A DNA stretch of 15,250 nucleotides, taken from Rickettsiales bacterium. GTDB taxonomy: Bacteria > Pseudomonadota > Alphaproteobacteria > TMED109. Below the pieces are notes generated by a model. It worked only from the letters and a program-made list of their open reading frames with translations. It had not been told where the DNA came from and ran no database searches. Both the position numbers and the translations under genes were made by a program. Within the stretch, counting starts at the first letter, position 1. Every line of letters begins with the position of its first letter. Location: NCBI GenBank assembly GCA_002720125.1, contig PBGQ01000049.1, positions 1 through 15,250 of the forward strand, written 5' to 3'. Positions 6,433 through 14,906 of this stretch are shown here, in pieces.

Positions 6433-9400
6433 TTGAAAAAACTTAGAAGTCACCTTGGTTTGTATGATCCCAATTTAGAGCACAGCGCTTGCGGTGTTGG
6501 TTTTCTTACGAGGAAAGACGGTAATCAAACTCACGAAATTCTGAAACTGGGTAATGAAGCGTTATGCGCAGTTCCTCATCGGGGAGGTATGTCGGCAGAG
6601 GGTGTAGGTGATGGTGCAGGTGTATCAATTGACCTTTCTGAATCGTTTTTTTCAAAACTAACAAAATCCAGACTAAAAACAGGGAAATTTGGGGTTGGTA
6701 ATTTTTTCTTTCCAAACGACAAAAAACAGCATAATAGCGCAAATGAAATTATTAAACAAACATTTAACAAATTTGATTTCAAAGTCCTTTTACAGCGAAC
6801 AGTTCCCGTGAATATGGAAAAGCTTGATAAGAGAGCACAAAAATATCAACTTCCTATAAAACAATGGATATTTTTGCAGCCAGACCGTAAACACGAAACA
6901 TATAATTTCGATTCTGAAATTTACAAAAGTATGTTAATGATAGAAGCCCGTGCTTACCAAGATCTGAGTTTGGAGGGTCTTTATCCATTATCTTTATCAT
7001 CAAAGCTTCAAGTGTTAAAAGGAAGATTGAACTCTTGGGAATTGATACCTTACTTCAATGATCTTAATGATCCAGAACATGAGGTTCATTCTCTTTATTT
7101 TCACACGAGATTTTCCACAAATACTGACCCACACCCCACAATGGCGCAACCTTTTAGATTGATGGCGCATAATGGTGAGTTGAATACGGATAAAAAAAAT
7201 CGTTTGTCCGAAACAGCTATAGCACTTGCAAGAAATAATCAAATTATAAGACCCAAGGGCCAATCCGACTCTTGTAGATTGGATCAAACACTTAATTCAA
7301 GAGTTTTTGAAGAAAATTTAGATTTAGTTACTGCTGTTGTGTCAATGATGCCACCTGCCTGGGAGAATGACAAAAACATCAGTAAACCGGTAAAAGCTAT
7401 GCTTGAATATTTTTCGTTATTTGAGGAAAAGAATGATGGCCCAGCGGCACTTATATTTGGAGATGGTAAAATCATAGGTGCTAGATTAGATAGATTAGGT
7501 TTGAGACCGCTGAGAAGCGTAGAGACGGCTGAGTTTCTTGCGGTTACTTCAGAAGCTGGACAGATATATTTTGATCCCGAAAAAATAATAAGTCGTGGTC
7601 GAGTTGAGGCTGGTGGTATGATTTACTACGACCATGGTTTAAAGAAAACCTTTCGAACAAATGAAACTCTAGAAAATTTAGCCAGTCGAGTGGACTATCA
7701 GAAACTACTTTCAAACCTTAGCGTTAAAATTAAAAGTCTTCCTGAACCAAAAGTTAAACCAGAGGTGGCAGCTTCATCTTATGATGGTGATCTTGAGTTG
7801 GATGCTAAATACGTTGCGTATTCTCATAATCAAGAAAGTTTTAAATTTTTGCTAGACCCTATGCTTAATTATGGTTCCGAAAAAGTGTCGGCTATGGGTT
7901 ACGGGAACGCTATAAATGCGCTTTCGGATGTTGAAGGTGGTATAGCAAAATATTTTAGTCAAAGGTTTGCTCAAGTGACAAACCCACCATTAGATTCAAT
8001 CAGAGAAGCCGATGGAATGACTCTTAGGGTTTCCTTGGGTGAGAAGCCGCATAATGGAAAATCTAGATCAAAGCAAATAATTTTGGATAGTCCAATTCTT
8101 AAAATGTCCGAAATTTTAAAAATAAGAGAGCAAAAATTTACGCCGTGTGAAACATTCGATATTCTCTATGAGCCAGAGCCTGATAATGTTGAAATTAACG
8201 AAGATAATTTACTTAGAGCCATTGATAATGTTTGCGACAACGTTGCTAATTTTGCTCAAAAAAAGGGTGGTATAGCCATACTATCAGACAGAGGTATGTC
8301 CAAAAAGTTTGCATCAATCCCGCTAATTTTAGTAATATCGACAATTAATCAAAAGTTAATCGCGGATGGACTAAGACTTAAGGTTTCGGTCATAGCAGAG
8401 AGCGGCCAAATTGTGTCATCACATCACATAGCATGTGCGTTAGGCTTTGGGGCCTCAGCCGTTTATCCGATCTCGGTAAGATTGAGAGCGGAAGAGCTGT
8501 TTGGAGATGAAAAGGCCACTGAAGCTTTTCAGCGTTTTCGGAAAGCTGGTGAAAAAGCGTTAATGAAAACCATGGGGAAGGTTGGTCTTTGTACAGCAGA
8601 GAGTTACATCGGGGGAGAATTTTTTGAACCAAATTTTCTTGACACTAATGATCCAGTTCTATCTCGTATGCTCCCAAATATGAAAACACCTGTGGGAGGA
8701 GTGCGATTTCGGACTATTTCGCAATCAGCCGCGGATTGGCACTCATATTCGAAGAAAATACAAACATCGAATGACATACCTATTCTTGGATTATTTAAAG
8801 AGCGGTCTGAGGGTGCCGGTCATTCTTTCGGTACAGCTGCAGTTCGAGGCTTCGTAGATTTAACGGAAGAAGAAATTAAATTTTCTGATAAACAAAATAA
8901 TATCCTGGATGGTGAGGTAAACCCGTTCAGTGTTATGACCCTTAATCAGATGAAAGATGCTTTCGACATAGACGAAAATGGATATGTTAATACTAGTTTC
9001 GAAGAGCTCGATGAATCCGTGATTGATAACTTTGAAATTACCTCCGCATATAGAAAGTTTTCACTTGATATTTTTGAAGAAAGAATGAACAGACCTGCTG
9101 CTTTGCGGGACATTCTATCACTACCAGCTGATATCACTTACATGACTACATACGAAGACATTAAGCGCGAAATGATGCTTTTTAATCGAGCGGGTAATAA
9201 CGATTTTGTCATACGGGGTTTGACTTGTGTTAAAGTATCTGAAGACAATTTTAACCTAAATTTAACAGGTCCTTTGGCTTATGACTTAGGAAGGTTGGAT
9301 ATATTAGCACAAACTCTGATTGACCGTTTTAATGAAGATATTAAGGGTCACTTTGTTTCTAGTCGTTCATTAAATATTACAGCTTCTGGATTTGCTAAAG

Positions 9401-11952
9401 ATTATTTGGAAAGACTTCGTGGAGCACCATCATCTATTGAGATTGATATGGTTCAACCTGCTTCAGAAATAACGAAAAAGATTGCGTCAGGGGCAATGTC
9501 TCATGGGGCCCTTGTAGCTTCAGCTCACGAAGCTGTTGCTCATGGCACAAATATGGTAGGCGGAATGTCAAACTCTGGTGAAGGTGGGGAACACATCAGC
9601 CGTTATGGAACAATTCGTGCTAGTAGGATTAAGCAGTTTGCCTCAGGCAGGTTTGGCGTTTGGGCTGGTTATTTAGCAGACCCTAAACTAGAGGAAATTG
9701 AAATAAAGATTGGGCAGGGAGCAAAACCGGGAGAAGGTGGACAATTACCGGCTGCAAAAGTAACTGTAGAAATCGCTGCTGCGAGAGGAGGCACGCCAGG
9801 AGTGGAGCTAATATCTCCTCCCCCTCATCATGATACTTATTCGATAGAAGACTTAGCCCAATTGATTCATGACGCGAAGGCCGCTCGTGTTAGAGTTATA
9901 GTAAAGTTGGTGAGTTCCGAGGGCATTGGAACCATCGCAGTGGGCGTTGCTAAAGCTGGAGCTGATGTAATTAATGTTGCAGGTAATACCGGAGGAACTG
10001 GGGCCGCTGCCGTCACATCTCTTAAATATACTGGAAGAGCAGCGGAAATCGGTATAGCGGAAGTTCACCAAGCTTTATGCCATAATGGGCTTCGCGAGAA
10101 GGTTGTTCTGCGAAGTTCCGGCGCCATGCAAACCGGATTAGATATAATTAAGGCATCTCTATTGGGCGCGGACAGTTTTGAATTTGGGACAACAGCGCTC
10201 ATGATGCTTAAATGTGTCATGGCAAAGAATTGTAATATTAAGTGTCCTGCAGGTTTAACAACAAACGCGGAAACCTTTAGCGGAGACCCAAGAGCTTTGG
10301 CACAGTATCTCCTTAATATCGCTCACGAGGTAAGGGAGATTTTAGCTATGCTTGGTTTTAAGAACTTAGAAGAAGCCAGAGGTAGGTCTGACCTTTTGCA
10401 TCTTTTAGATCATCCAGCTTCGATAGGTCATTTAAACCTTAGAGAGATGTTAACTAGAGTTGAAGCAGAAAAAGTAAACAAACCTAAATATATGCCACGC
10501 GATTATTCGGTTGATGATTTTTTGCTTGGTCAAGTTGAGAATTTTCTTCGTTCTGACGAAACCGAAATTATATTGAAGCCGAACACTCCGCTCAATAATC
10601 GAAATAAATCTGTTGGCGGACAATTATCAATCGACATAGAACGTATACTAAACTACGGGAAAAAAATGAAATCTGGAAGCATTGTAACCGATAATCGTGG
10701 ACGTTGTTTTTTAGATTATGAGAGCGTAAAAATTGCAACAAAGGGTTCTGCCGGCCAGAGCTTTGGAGCTTTTTGTAATGATGGTATGGTTTTTGAACAC
10801 ACGGGAACATGCAATGACGGTGTAGGCAAAGGAGCGTGTGGCGGAAAAATTATCGTAAAATCGCCCGCTGGTGGTGGTAAGCACTACGGAGATAACGTTC
10901 TCGTTGGAAACTTTACCTTATTTGGTGCATCTGGTGGAAAAGCTTTTATTGAGGGGCAAGCTGGTGACAGGTTTGCAGTACGAAACTCAGGAGCTACCGC
11001 GGTTGTTGAAGGGGTTGGTGAGTTTTGCGCGGAGTATATGACCAACGGCGCAATTTTGAATATTGGAGGATTTTCAAAGGGTTTTGGTAACGGTATGTCG
11101 GGTGGTTTTGCTTACCAATATGATCCAGAAAACATATTTGAGCAATTTGTTAGTCACGACTCTGTGATTTTAGGTAAAATTGGTCAAGGAGAGACTTCAG
11201 AGGCAGTGCATGAACATGCTGTAAAACAAATGCTTGAATGGCATTATTTAGAAACTAAATCATCCAAAGCGAAAAAACTAATTCAAGATTGGGACAAAAT
11301 TAAAGAAAAAATATGGTGGGTAATGCCAAAAGCTCTCCTGCAGTATCAAGATTATGAGGAGATACTGTCCTCAAAATCGAGAAAAGAGATAACGGAGGAA
11401 TTAGCCACTGCCCTTGCTAATCATCAGGTAAAAAAGATCAAATCTGCTTGGAAACTCAATTCTCCAGTTAATGATGGTGCTATTCCTACTGAAACTAAAG
11501 AAAGTAAAAAATCCATGGCAGAGCTGTTAAATTCCTACACAGTTTTGGATATGGCTCAGAAAATTATATTAAAAAAATCAAAAAATATTTGGAATGGAAA
11601 TATCAGTGATCAGCTAACCAAAAATCTTATAATGACAGAAGATTTTAGTCTTATGACAGAGTTGTCTAAGTATGCAAAAGAGGCGTTAGCAGATTACACA
11701 GATGAAGAAATTGCTATTCTGGTGGCGAATAAAAGATTAACAGATTTTAAACAAGCTTTGGCATTGAGAAATGTTATTAGCATGGAAAGTCCAGCAACGT
11801 ATTCTTGGATTATCTATCAAAATCAAAAAAATATAAATGCGTTAGGTTCTATACCAAGCTTTGATGAATTATTTGCCAAGTCAACTTTGGCAGAACTTAG
11901 CCAGACAGTTTTTATGGACAAAGGTAATGAAATCTCTAAATATACCCATTGA
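6433..11952 (+). CDS. gltB: Oversized glutamate synthase large-subunit homologue (GltB-like)
   Basis: The family makes two glutamates from glutamine and 2-oxoglutarate (EC 1.4.1.13/14). Cys20 in HSACGVGF is the expected amidotransferase nucleophile after removal of residues 1-19. The class II glutaminase domain follows with RFSTN (226-230), HNGE (246-249), SDS (278-280) and DGPAAL (335-340). Next are the central domain (about 480-780), the FMN/synthase domain (about 1005-1350) with QGAKPGEGGQLPAAKVT, and the GXGXG beta-helix domain (about 1395-1590). Oddities: about 100 extra residues at 898-1001; GNTGGTGAAA (1184-1193) where E. coli has GYDGGTGASP; SSGA (1228-1231) for VDGG; cysteines 1261, 1267 and 1271 spaced x5/x3 instead of x5/x4; and about 185 residues after the usual end near 1655. 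The start is TTG. There is no gltD; an overlapping diflavin reductase follows. The family is certain, but the exact reaction and electron donor are not. Confidence 0.88.
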   Translation: MKKLRSHLGLYDPNLEHSACGVGFLTRKDGNQTHEILKLGNEALCAVPHRGGMSAEGVGDGAGVSIDLSESFFSKLTKSRLKTGKFGVGNFFFPNDKKQHNSANEIIKQTFNKFDFKVLLQRTVPVNMEKLDKRAQKYQLPIKQWIFLQPDRKHETYNFDSEIYKSMLMIEARAYQDLSLEGLYPLSLSSKLQVLKGRLNSWELIPYFNDLNDPEHEVHSLYFHTRFSTNTDPHPTMAQPFRLMAHNGELNTDKKNRLSETAIALARNNQIIRPKGQSDSCRLDQTLNSRVFEENLDLVTAVVSMMPPAWENDKNISKPVKAMLEYFSLFEEKNDGPAALIFGDGKIIGARLDRLGLRPLRSVETAEFLAVTSEAGQIYFDPEKIISRGRVEAGGMIYYDHGLKKTFRTNETLENLASRVDYQKLLSNLSVKIKSLPEPKVKPEVAASSYDGDLELDAKYVAYSHNQESFKFLLDPMLNYGSEKVSAMGYGNAINALSDVEGGIAKYFSQRFAQVTNPPLDSIREADGMTLRVSLGEKPHNGKSRSKQIILDSPILKMSEILKIREQKFTPCETFDILYEPEPDNVEINEDNLLRAIDNVCDNVANFAQKKGGIAILSDRGMSKKFASIPLILVISTINQKLIADGLRLKVSVIAESGQIVSSHHIACALGFGASAVYPISVRLRAEELFGDEKATEAFQRFRKAGEKALMKTMGKVGLCTAESYIGGEFFEPNFLDTNDPVLSRMLPNMKTPVGGVRFRTISQSAADWHSYSKKIQTSNDIPILGLFKERSEGAGHSFGTAAVRGFVDLTEEEIKFSDKQNNILDGEVNPFSVMTLNQMKDAFDIDENGYVNTSFEELDESVIDNFEITSAYRKFSLDIFEERMNRPAALRDILSLPADITYMTTYEDIKREMMLFNRAGNNDFVIRGLTCVKVSEDNFNLNLTGPLAYDLGRLDILAQTLIDRFNEDIKGHFVSSRSLNITASGFAKDYLERLRGAPSSIEIDMVQPASEITKKIASGAMSHGALVASAHEAVAHGTNMVGGMSNSGEGGEHISRYGTIRASRIKQFASGRFGVWAGYLADPKLEEIEIKIGQGAKPGEGGQLPAAKVTVEIAAARGGTPGVELISPPPHHDTYSIEDLAQLIHDAKAARVRVIVKLVSSEGIGTIAVGVAKAGADVINVAGNTGGTGAAAVTSLKYTGRAAEIGIAEVHQALCHNGLREKVVLRSSGAMQTGLDIIKASLLGADSFEFGTTALMMLKCVMAKNCNIKCPAGLTTNAETFSGDPRALAQYLLNIAHEVREILAMLGFKNLEEARGRSDLLHLLDHPASIGHLNLREMLTRVEAEKVNKPKYMPRDYSVDDFLLGQVENFLRSDETEIILKPNTPLNNRNKSVGGQLSIDIERILNYGKKMKSGSIVTDNRGRCFLDYESVKIATKGSAGQSFGAFCNDGMVFEHTGTCNDGVGKGACGGKIIVKSPAGGGKHYGDNVLVGNFTLFGASGGKAFIEGQAGDRFAVRNSGATAVVEGVGEFCAEYMTNGAILNIGGFSKGFGNGMSGGFAYQYDPENIFEQFVSHDSVILGKIGQGETSEAVHEHAVKQMLEWHYLETKSSKAKKLIQDWDKIKEKIWWVMPKALLQYQDYEEILSSKSRKEITEELATALANHQVKKIKSAWKLNSPVNDGAIPTETKESKKSMAELLNSYTVLDMAQKIILKKSKNIWNGNISDQLTKNLIMTEDFSLMTELSKYAKEALADYTDEEIAILVANKRLTDFKQALALRNVISMESPATYSWIIYQNQKNINALGSIPSFDELFAKSTLAELSQTVFMDKGNEISKYTH

Positions 11953-13681
11953 TGCCCCGTTCAACGAAAACCAGAGAGCTTGGTTAGATGGTTTTGTCGC
12001 TGGGCTCAAGTCCAGCGATTGGAGCAATTCTAGCAGTGAAAGCGTACATAACGCTAACAATTTAAAGACTTTGGAAATCTTATTCGGAACGCAAACCGGA
12101 AATGCTGAGGGACTTGCGAACGATGCGGCTACCTTAGCAAAGACAAGAGGATATTTGGCAAACGTACGTGAACTAGATTCCATCGATATGGAATATTTAG
12201 CAAATGTTGAAAATGCTATTATAATCGTGTCAACTTATGGCGAAGGGGAAATGCCCGATAATGCCGGAATATTCTGGGATTCCTTAGTATCAGAGTCTGC
12301 ACCCAGATTGGAGGCGCTTTCTTTCGGTGTTTTGGCATTGGGTGATACTAGTTACGATGAATTTTGCCAAGCTGGAAAATTAATTGATACAAGGCTTGAA
12401 CAATTAGGCGCTATGAGAACTAGTGTTAGGATAGATTGCGATGTAGATTTTGAAGAGCCTGCTGCTAATTGGTTGGATTTAGCCATTCCAGATATGGGAA
12501 CCTCTTTAAATGAAACCTCTAAAATGAATTCTTCCTCGAATGGAAAAGAAAACATTGATGAGGCACCACCTAGTTGGAACAGAAAAAATCCATATCAAAC
12601 TTATTTAAAGGAAAATCGGCTTTTATCTGCCTCGGGATCGGCGAAAGAAATCAGACATATTGGTGTAAATATAGCCAACAGCGGGATCACGTATGAAGCT
12701 GGTGACTCACTAGGTATTATGCCGGTCAATTCATCTTATCTTGTTGAAGAAATCATAAAAATTTTAGGAGTAAATCAAGACTATTCACTGGAAGGTACAG
12801 ATGAAAGCTTGTCAGGTCTTTTGAGCACAAAATACGAAATAATGACACCCTCTAAGGACTTGATTTATGAGGTAGAGAGACATGCGTCAAACACTGGTCT
12901 TAGTTCCGCCATTGCAAACAAAGAGACGCTAGACACATTTCTTTGGGGACTGGATACCTTAGACTTATTAAAGTTATTAAAGGATTTTCATTTTTCACCT
13001 GAACAATTTATTAAACTTCTCAGACCGTTACAACACAGAGCTTATTCTATTTCATCTAGCTTCAAATCCTTCCCAGAAGAGATCCATCTAACCGTAGCGG
13101 CAGTGAGATGGACGTATGATGATAGAATACATAATGGTGTTGCCTCTACCTTTCTTGCTGATCAGAACTCTGGTGAAACAACCAATGGGGTTTTCCTATT
13201 GCCAAATAAAAATTTCCGAGTGCCTAAGGATGATAGTGTCCCTATGGTTATGGTTGGTCCAGGAACAGGAATTGCTCCCTTTAGAGCTTTTTTACAGGAA
13301 AGAGAAGAGCGTGGCGCGAAGGGAATGAATTGGCTGTTCTTTGGCGATCAGCATAGAAAATACGACTTCCTTTATGAGCAAGAACTTGGCCAAATGAGTG
13401 ACACCGGTCTTTTAACACGTCTTGACTTAGCATTCTCTAGAGACCAGAAGGAAAAGATTTATGTCCAAAATAGAATGCTGGAAAATAGTTATTCACTTTT
13501 TAAGTGTTTGGAAGAGGGCGGACATTTCTACGTGTGCGGTGACGCCTCTAAAATGGCCAAGGATGTTGATAGAGCACTTTTTGAGGTTATAAAGCATCAA
13601 GGTAGTTTTACAGATGAACAGACAACCGATTATATTAATTTGCTAAAAAAAGAGAAAAGGTATTTACGGGACGTTTATTAA
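11927..13681 (+). CDS. CysJ-type NADPH diflavin reductase (sulfite reductase flavoprotein alpha)
   Basis: The 584-residue protein carries electrons from NADPH through FAD to FMN, as in CysJ. After an N-terminal segment of CysJ type (FNENQRAWLDGFVAGL) comes a flavodoxin domain with GTQTGN (54-59), STYGEGE (102-108) and LGDTSYDEFC (138-147). A linker (about 175-215) leads to the FAD domain with RAYSISSS (371-378), then the NADPH domain with GPGTGIAPFRAF (444-455), FSRDQKEKIYVQ, YVCGD (535-539) and the CysJ-like end RYLRDVY. ATG 11927 lies inside the gltB-like gene, overlapping its end by 26 bases; AAGG is only 2 bases before it, so coupled translation is likely. CysJ normally serves CysI, which is absent here. 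The position suggests it may instead feed the GltB-like enzyme. Dedicated sulfite reduction with a distant CysI remains possible. Confidence 0.88.
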   Translation: MKSLNIPIDAPFNENQRAWLDGFVAGLKSSDWSNSSSESVHNANNLKTLEILFGTQTGNAEGLANDAATLAKTRGYLANVRELDSIDMEYLANVENAIIIVSTYGEGEMPDNAGIFWDSLVSESAPRLEALSFGVLALGDTSYDEFCQAGKLIDTRLEQLGAMRTSVRIDCDVDFEEPAANWLDLAIPDMGTSLNETSKMNSSSNGKENIDEAPPSWNRKNPYQTYLKENRLLSASGSAKEIRHIGVNIANSGITYEAGDSLGIMPVNSSYLVEEIIKILGVNQDYSLEGTDESLSGLLSTKYEIMTPSKDLIYEVERHASNTGLSSAIANKETLDTFLWGLDTLDLLKLLKDFHFSPEQFIKLLRPLQHRAYSISSSFKSFPEEIHLTVAAVRWTYDDRIHNGVASTFLADQNSGETTNGVFLLPNKNFRVPKDDSVPMVMVGPGTGIAPFRAFLQEREERGAKGMNWLFFGDQHRKYDFLYEQELGQMSDTGLLTRLDLAFSRDQKEKIYVQNRMLENSYSLFKCLEEGGHFYVCGDASKMAKDVDRALFEVIKHQGSFTDEQTTDYINLLKKEKRYLRDVY

Positions 13682-13743
13682 TTCAGCTAGTGTGATGAAA
13701 ATATCATTGAATATTTAAATAATTAGTGTCAAAAATCAGCCCA

Positions 13744-14592
13744 TTATAATATGGCCAAGCCTATTAGAAATATCCCCAAAATTAACCGATATATTACGAA
13801 AACCTTGAAATCGGTTTTTCCAACCCACAATAATAAAAAGCGTATTGAACTTAAGGCTACAACAAACGAAAGAACGCAAACAAGTATAATTGGCGCTAAG
13901 TTATAAGTTACATCTGATAAAACAATTTTAATAATTTGTAAAACCCCAGCTGCGGTTATCACAGGTATACCAGAGAGCAAAGAATACTCTGTTGCGCTTG
14001 TTCTGTCATAACCTAGGTATCTTGCCATTGATATTGTGACACCACTTCGCGAAGAACCAGGTATTAATGCAAAAATCTGAAAAAAACCAATAATTAAGGC
14101 ATCTTTAACGTTTATGCTAGAAAGAGTTTTGGAGGAGCTACCAATCCTATCTGCGTGAAATAAAATCAATGCAAAGAATAAATTACCAATTCCAATCGTT
14201 ATTAATAGACGAAGTATTGAAATATTTGTTTGTACAATTAAAAACCCAATTACTAATATGGGAAGACATCCAACGATTAAGCACCTAACAAGATTTGCAT
14301 CTTCGTATTTTTTCTTGTCTCCAATATCTCTGAAATTATTTCCTAACAAACTGGCAAAGTTAGAAAATATTGTTTTGGATAGTCTAAAAACTATCCTTCT
14401 AAAGTAAAAAATCACAGCAAACAAAGAACCAATGTGTGCAGCAACTTCGATTTCAATACCTTTTTTACTAAAATCACCAATCTCAGATATCAAAATTAAA
14501 TGGCCAGAAGATGAAATAGGTAAAAATTCAGTAAAACCTTGAATTATGGCTATTATGCTTATTTGTAAAAATTCATCTAATTTAATGTCCAT
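13744..14592 (-). CDS. uppP: Undecaprenyl-diphosphatase UppP (BacA family)
   Basis: This integral membrane phosphatase (EC 3.6.1.27) converts undecaprenyl diphosphate to the monophosphate, recycling the lipid carrier of peptidoglycan and other envelope polymers; overexpression gives bacitracin resistance. Both family signatures are present: QGFTEFLPISSSGH (18-31), including the catalytic glutamate, and PGSSRSGVT (178-186) with its arginine. Multiple hydrophobic helices span the 282 residues, a normal length. ATG at 14592-14590 is preferred over the TTG one codon upstream, since GGG lies about 10 bases before the ATG. It is convergent with the diflavin reductase gene and divergent from the acetyltransferase. 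I recall uppP and the NDUFA9-like gene as adjacent in many alphaproteobacteria; here the gltB-like and reductase genes lie between them. Confidence 0.95.
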   Translation of the reverse strand: MDIKLDEFLQISIIAIIQGFTEFLPISSSGHLILISEIGDFSKKGIEIEVAAHIGSLFAVIFYFRRIVFRLSKTIFSNFASLLGNNFRDIGDKKKYEDANLVRCLIVGCLPILVIGFLIVQTNISILRLLITIGIGNLFFALILFHADRIGSSSKTLSSINVKDALIIGFFQIFALIPGSSRSGVTISMARYLGYDRTSATEYSLLSGIPVITAAGVLQIIKIVLSDVTYNLAPIILVCVLSFVVALSSIRFLLLWVGKTDFKVFVIYRLILGIFLIGLAIL

Positions 14593-14906
14593 CAATAATA
14601 CCCATCATAAGTAAATTTTTGGCCTTTTTGGTCCCGAAGTAATTATACTGAGGCTTTTTTAAACATAAACTTCAATTAAAGTCCTGCTTTTACTGAAATT
14701 CTTGAACATAACCCATTATCTTTCTATAGTTTCAATAAAATAATTTAAATCATTTATATTAAGATTTTTCTTTAATGCGATTTTTCAGTTCAATAGAAAT
14801 TCATTACACGAAAAAATAGCAAGGTGAGAAAATTTTGTTAGAGGTAAAGTTTTAATTTGTCTTTAATCATGAGAACTAACCTAGGAATAAAAAAGTTACA
14901 ATAATT
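14593..14906. other. Divergent intergenic region between uppP and the acetyltransferase gene
   Basis: This 314-base AT-rich region should hold promoters for both divergent genes. I could not place a convincing -35/-10 pair, operator, RNA gene or repeat in it. Confidence 0.5.

Noticed and set aside
11861..11926. Upstream extension of the diflavin reductase to 11861
   Set aside because: The extra 22 residues lie in the gltB-like coding sequence and look unrelated to CysJ; ATG 11927 begins the CysJ-like N-terminal segment.
11927..13681. Reading the CysJ-like gene as assimilation of sulfite made by SuyAB
   Set aside because: It is separated from the suy operon by two other transcription units and has no CysI; possible metabolically but not supported by layout.
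13682..13743. Possible bidirectional terminator between convergent genes
   Set aside because: Only weak AT-rich repeats are visible, with no GC-rich stem or clean T run.
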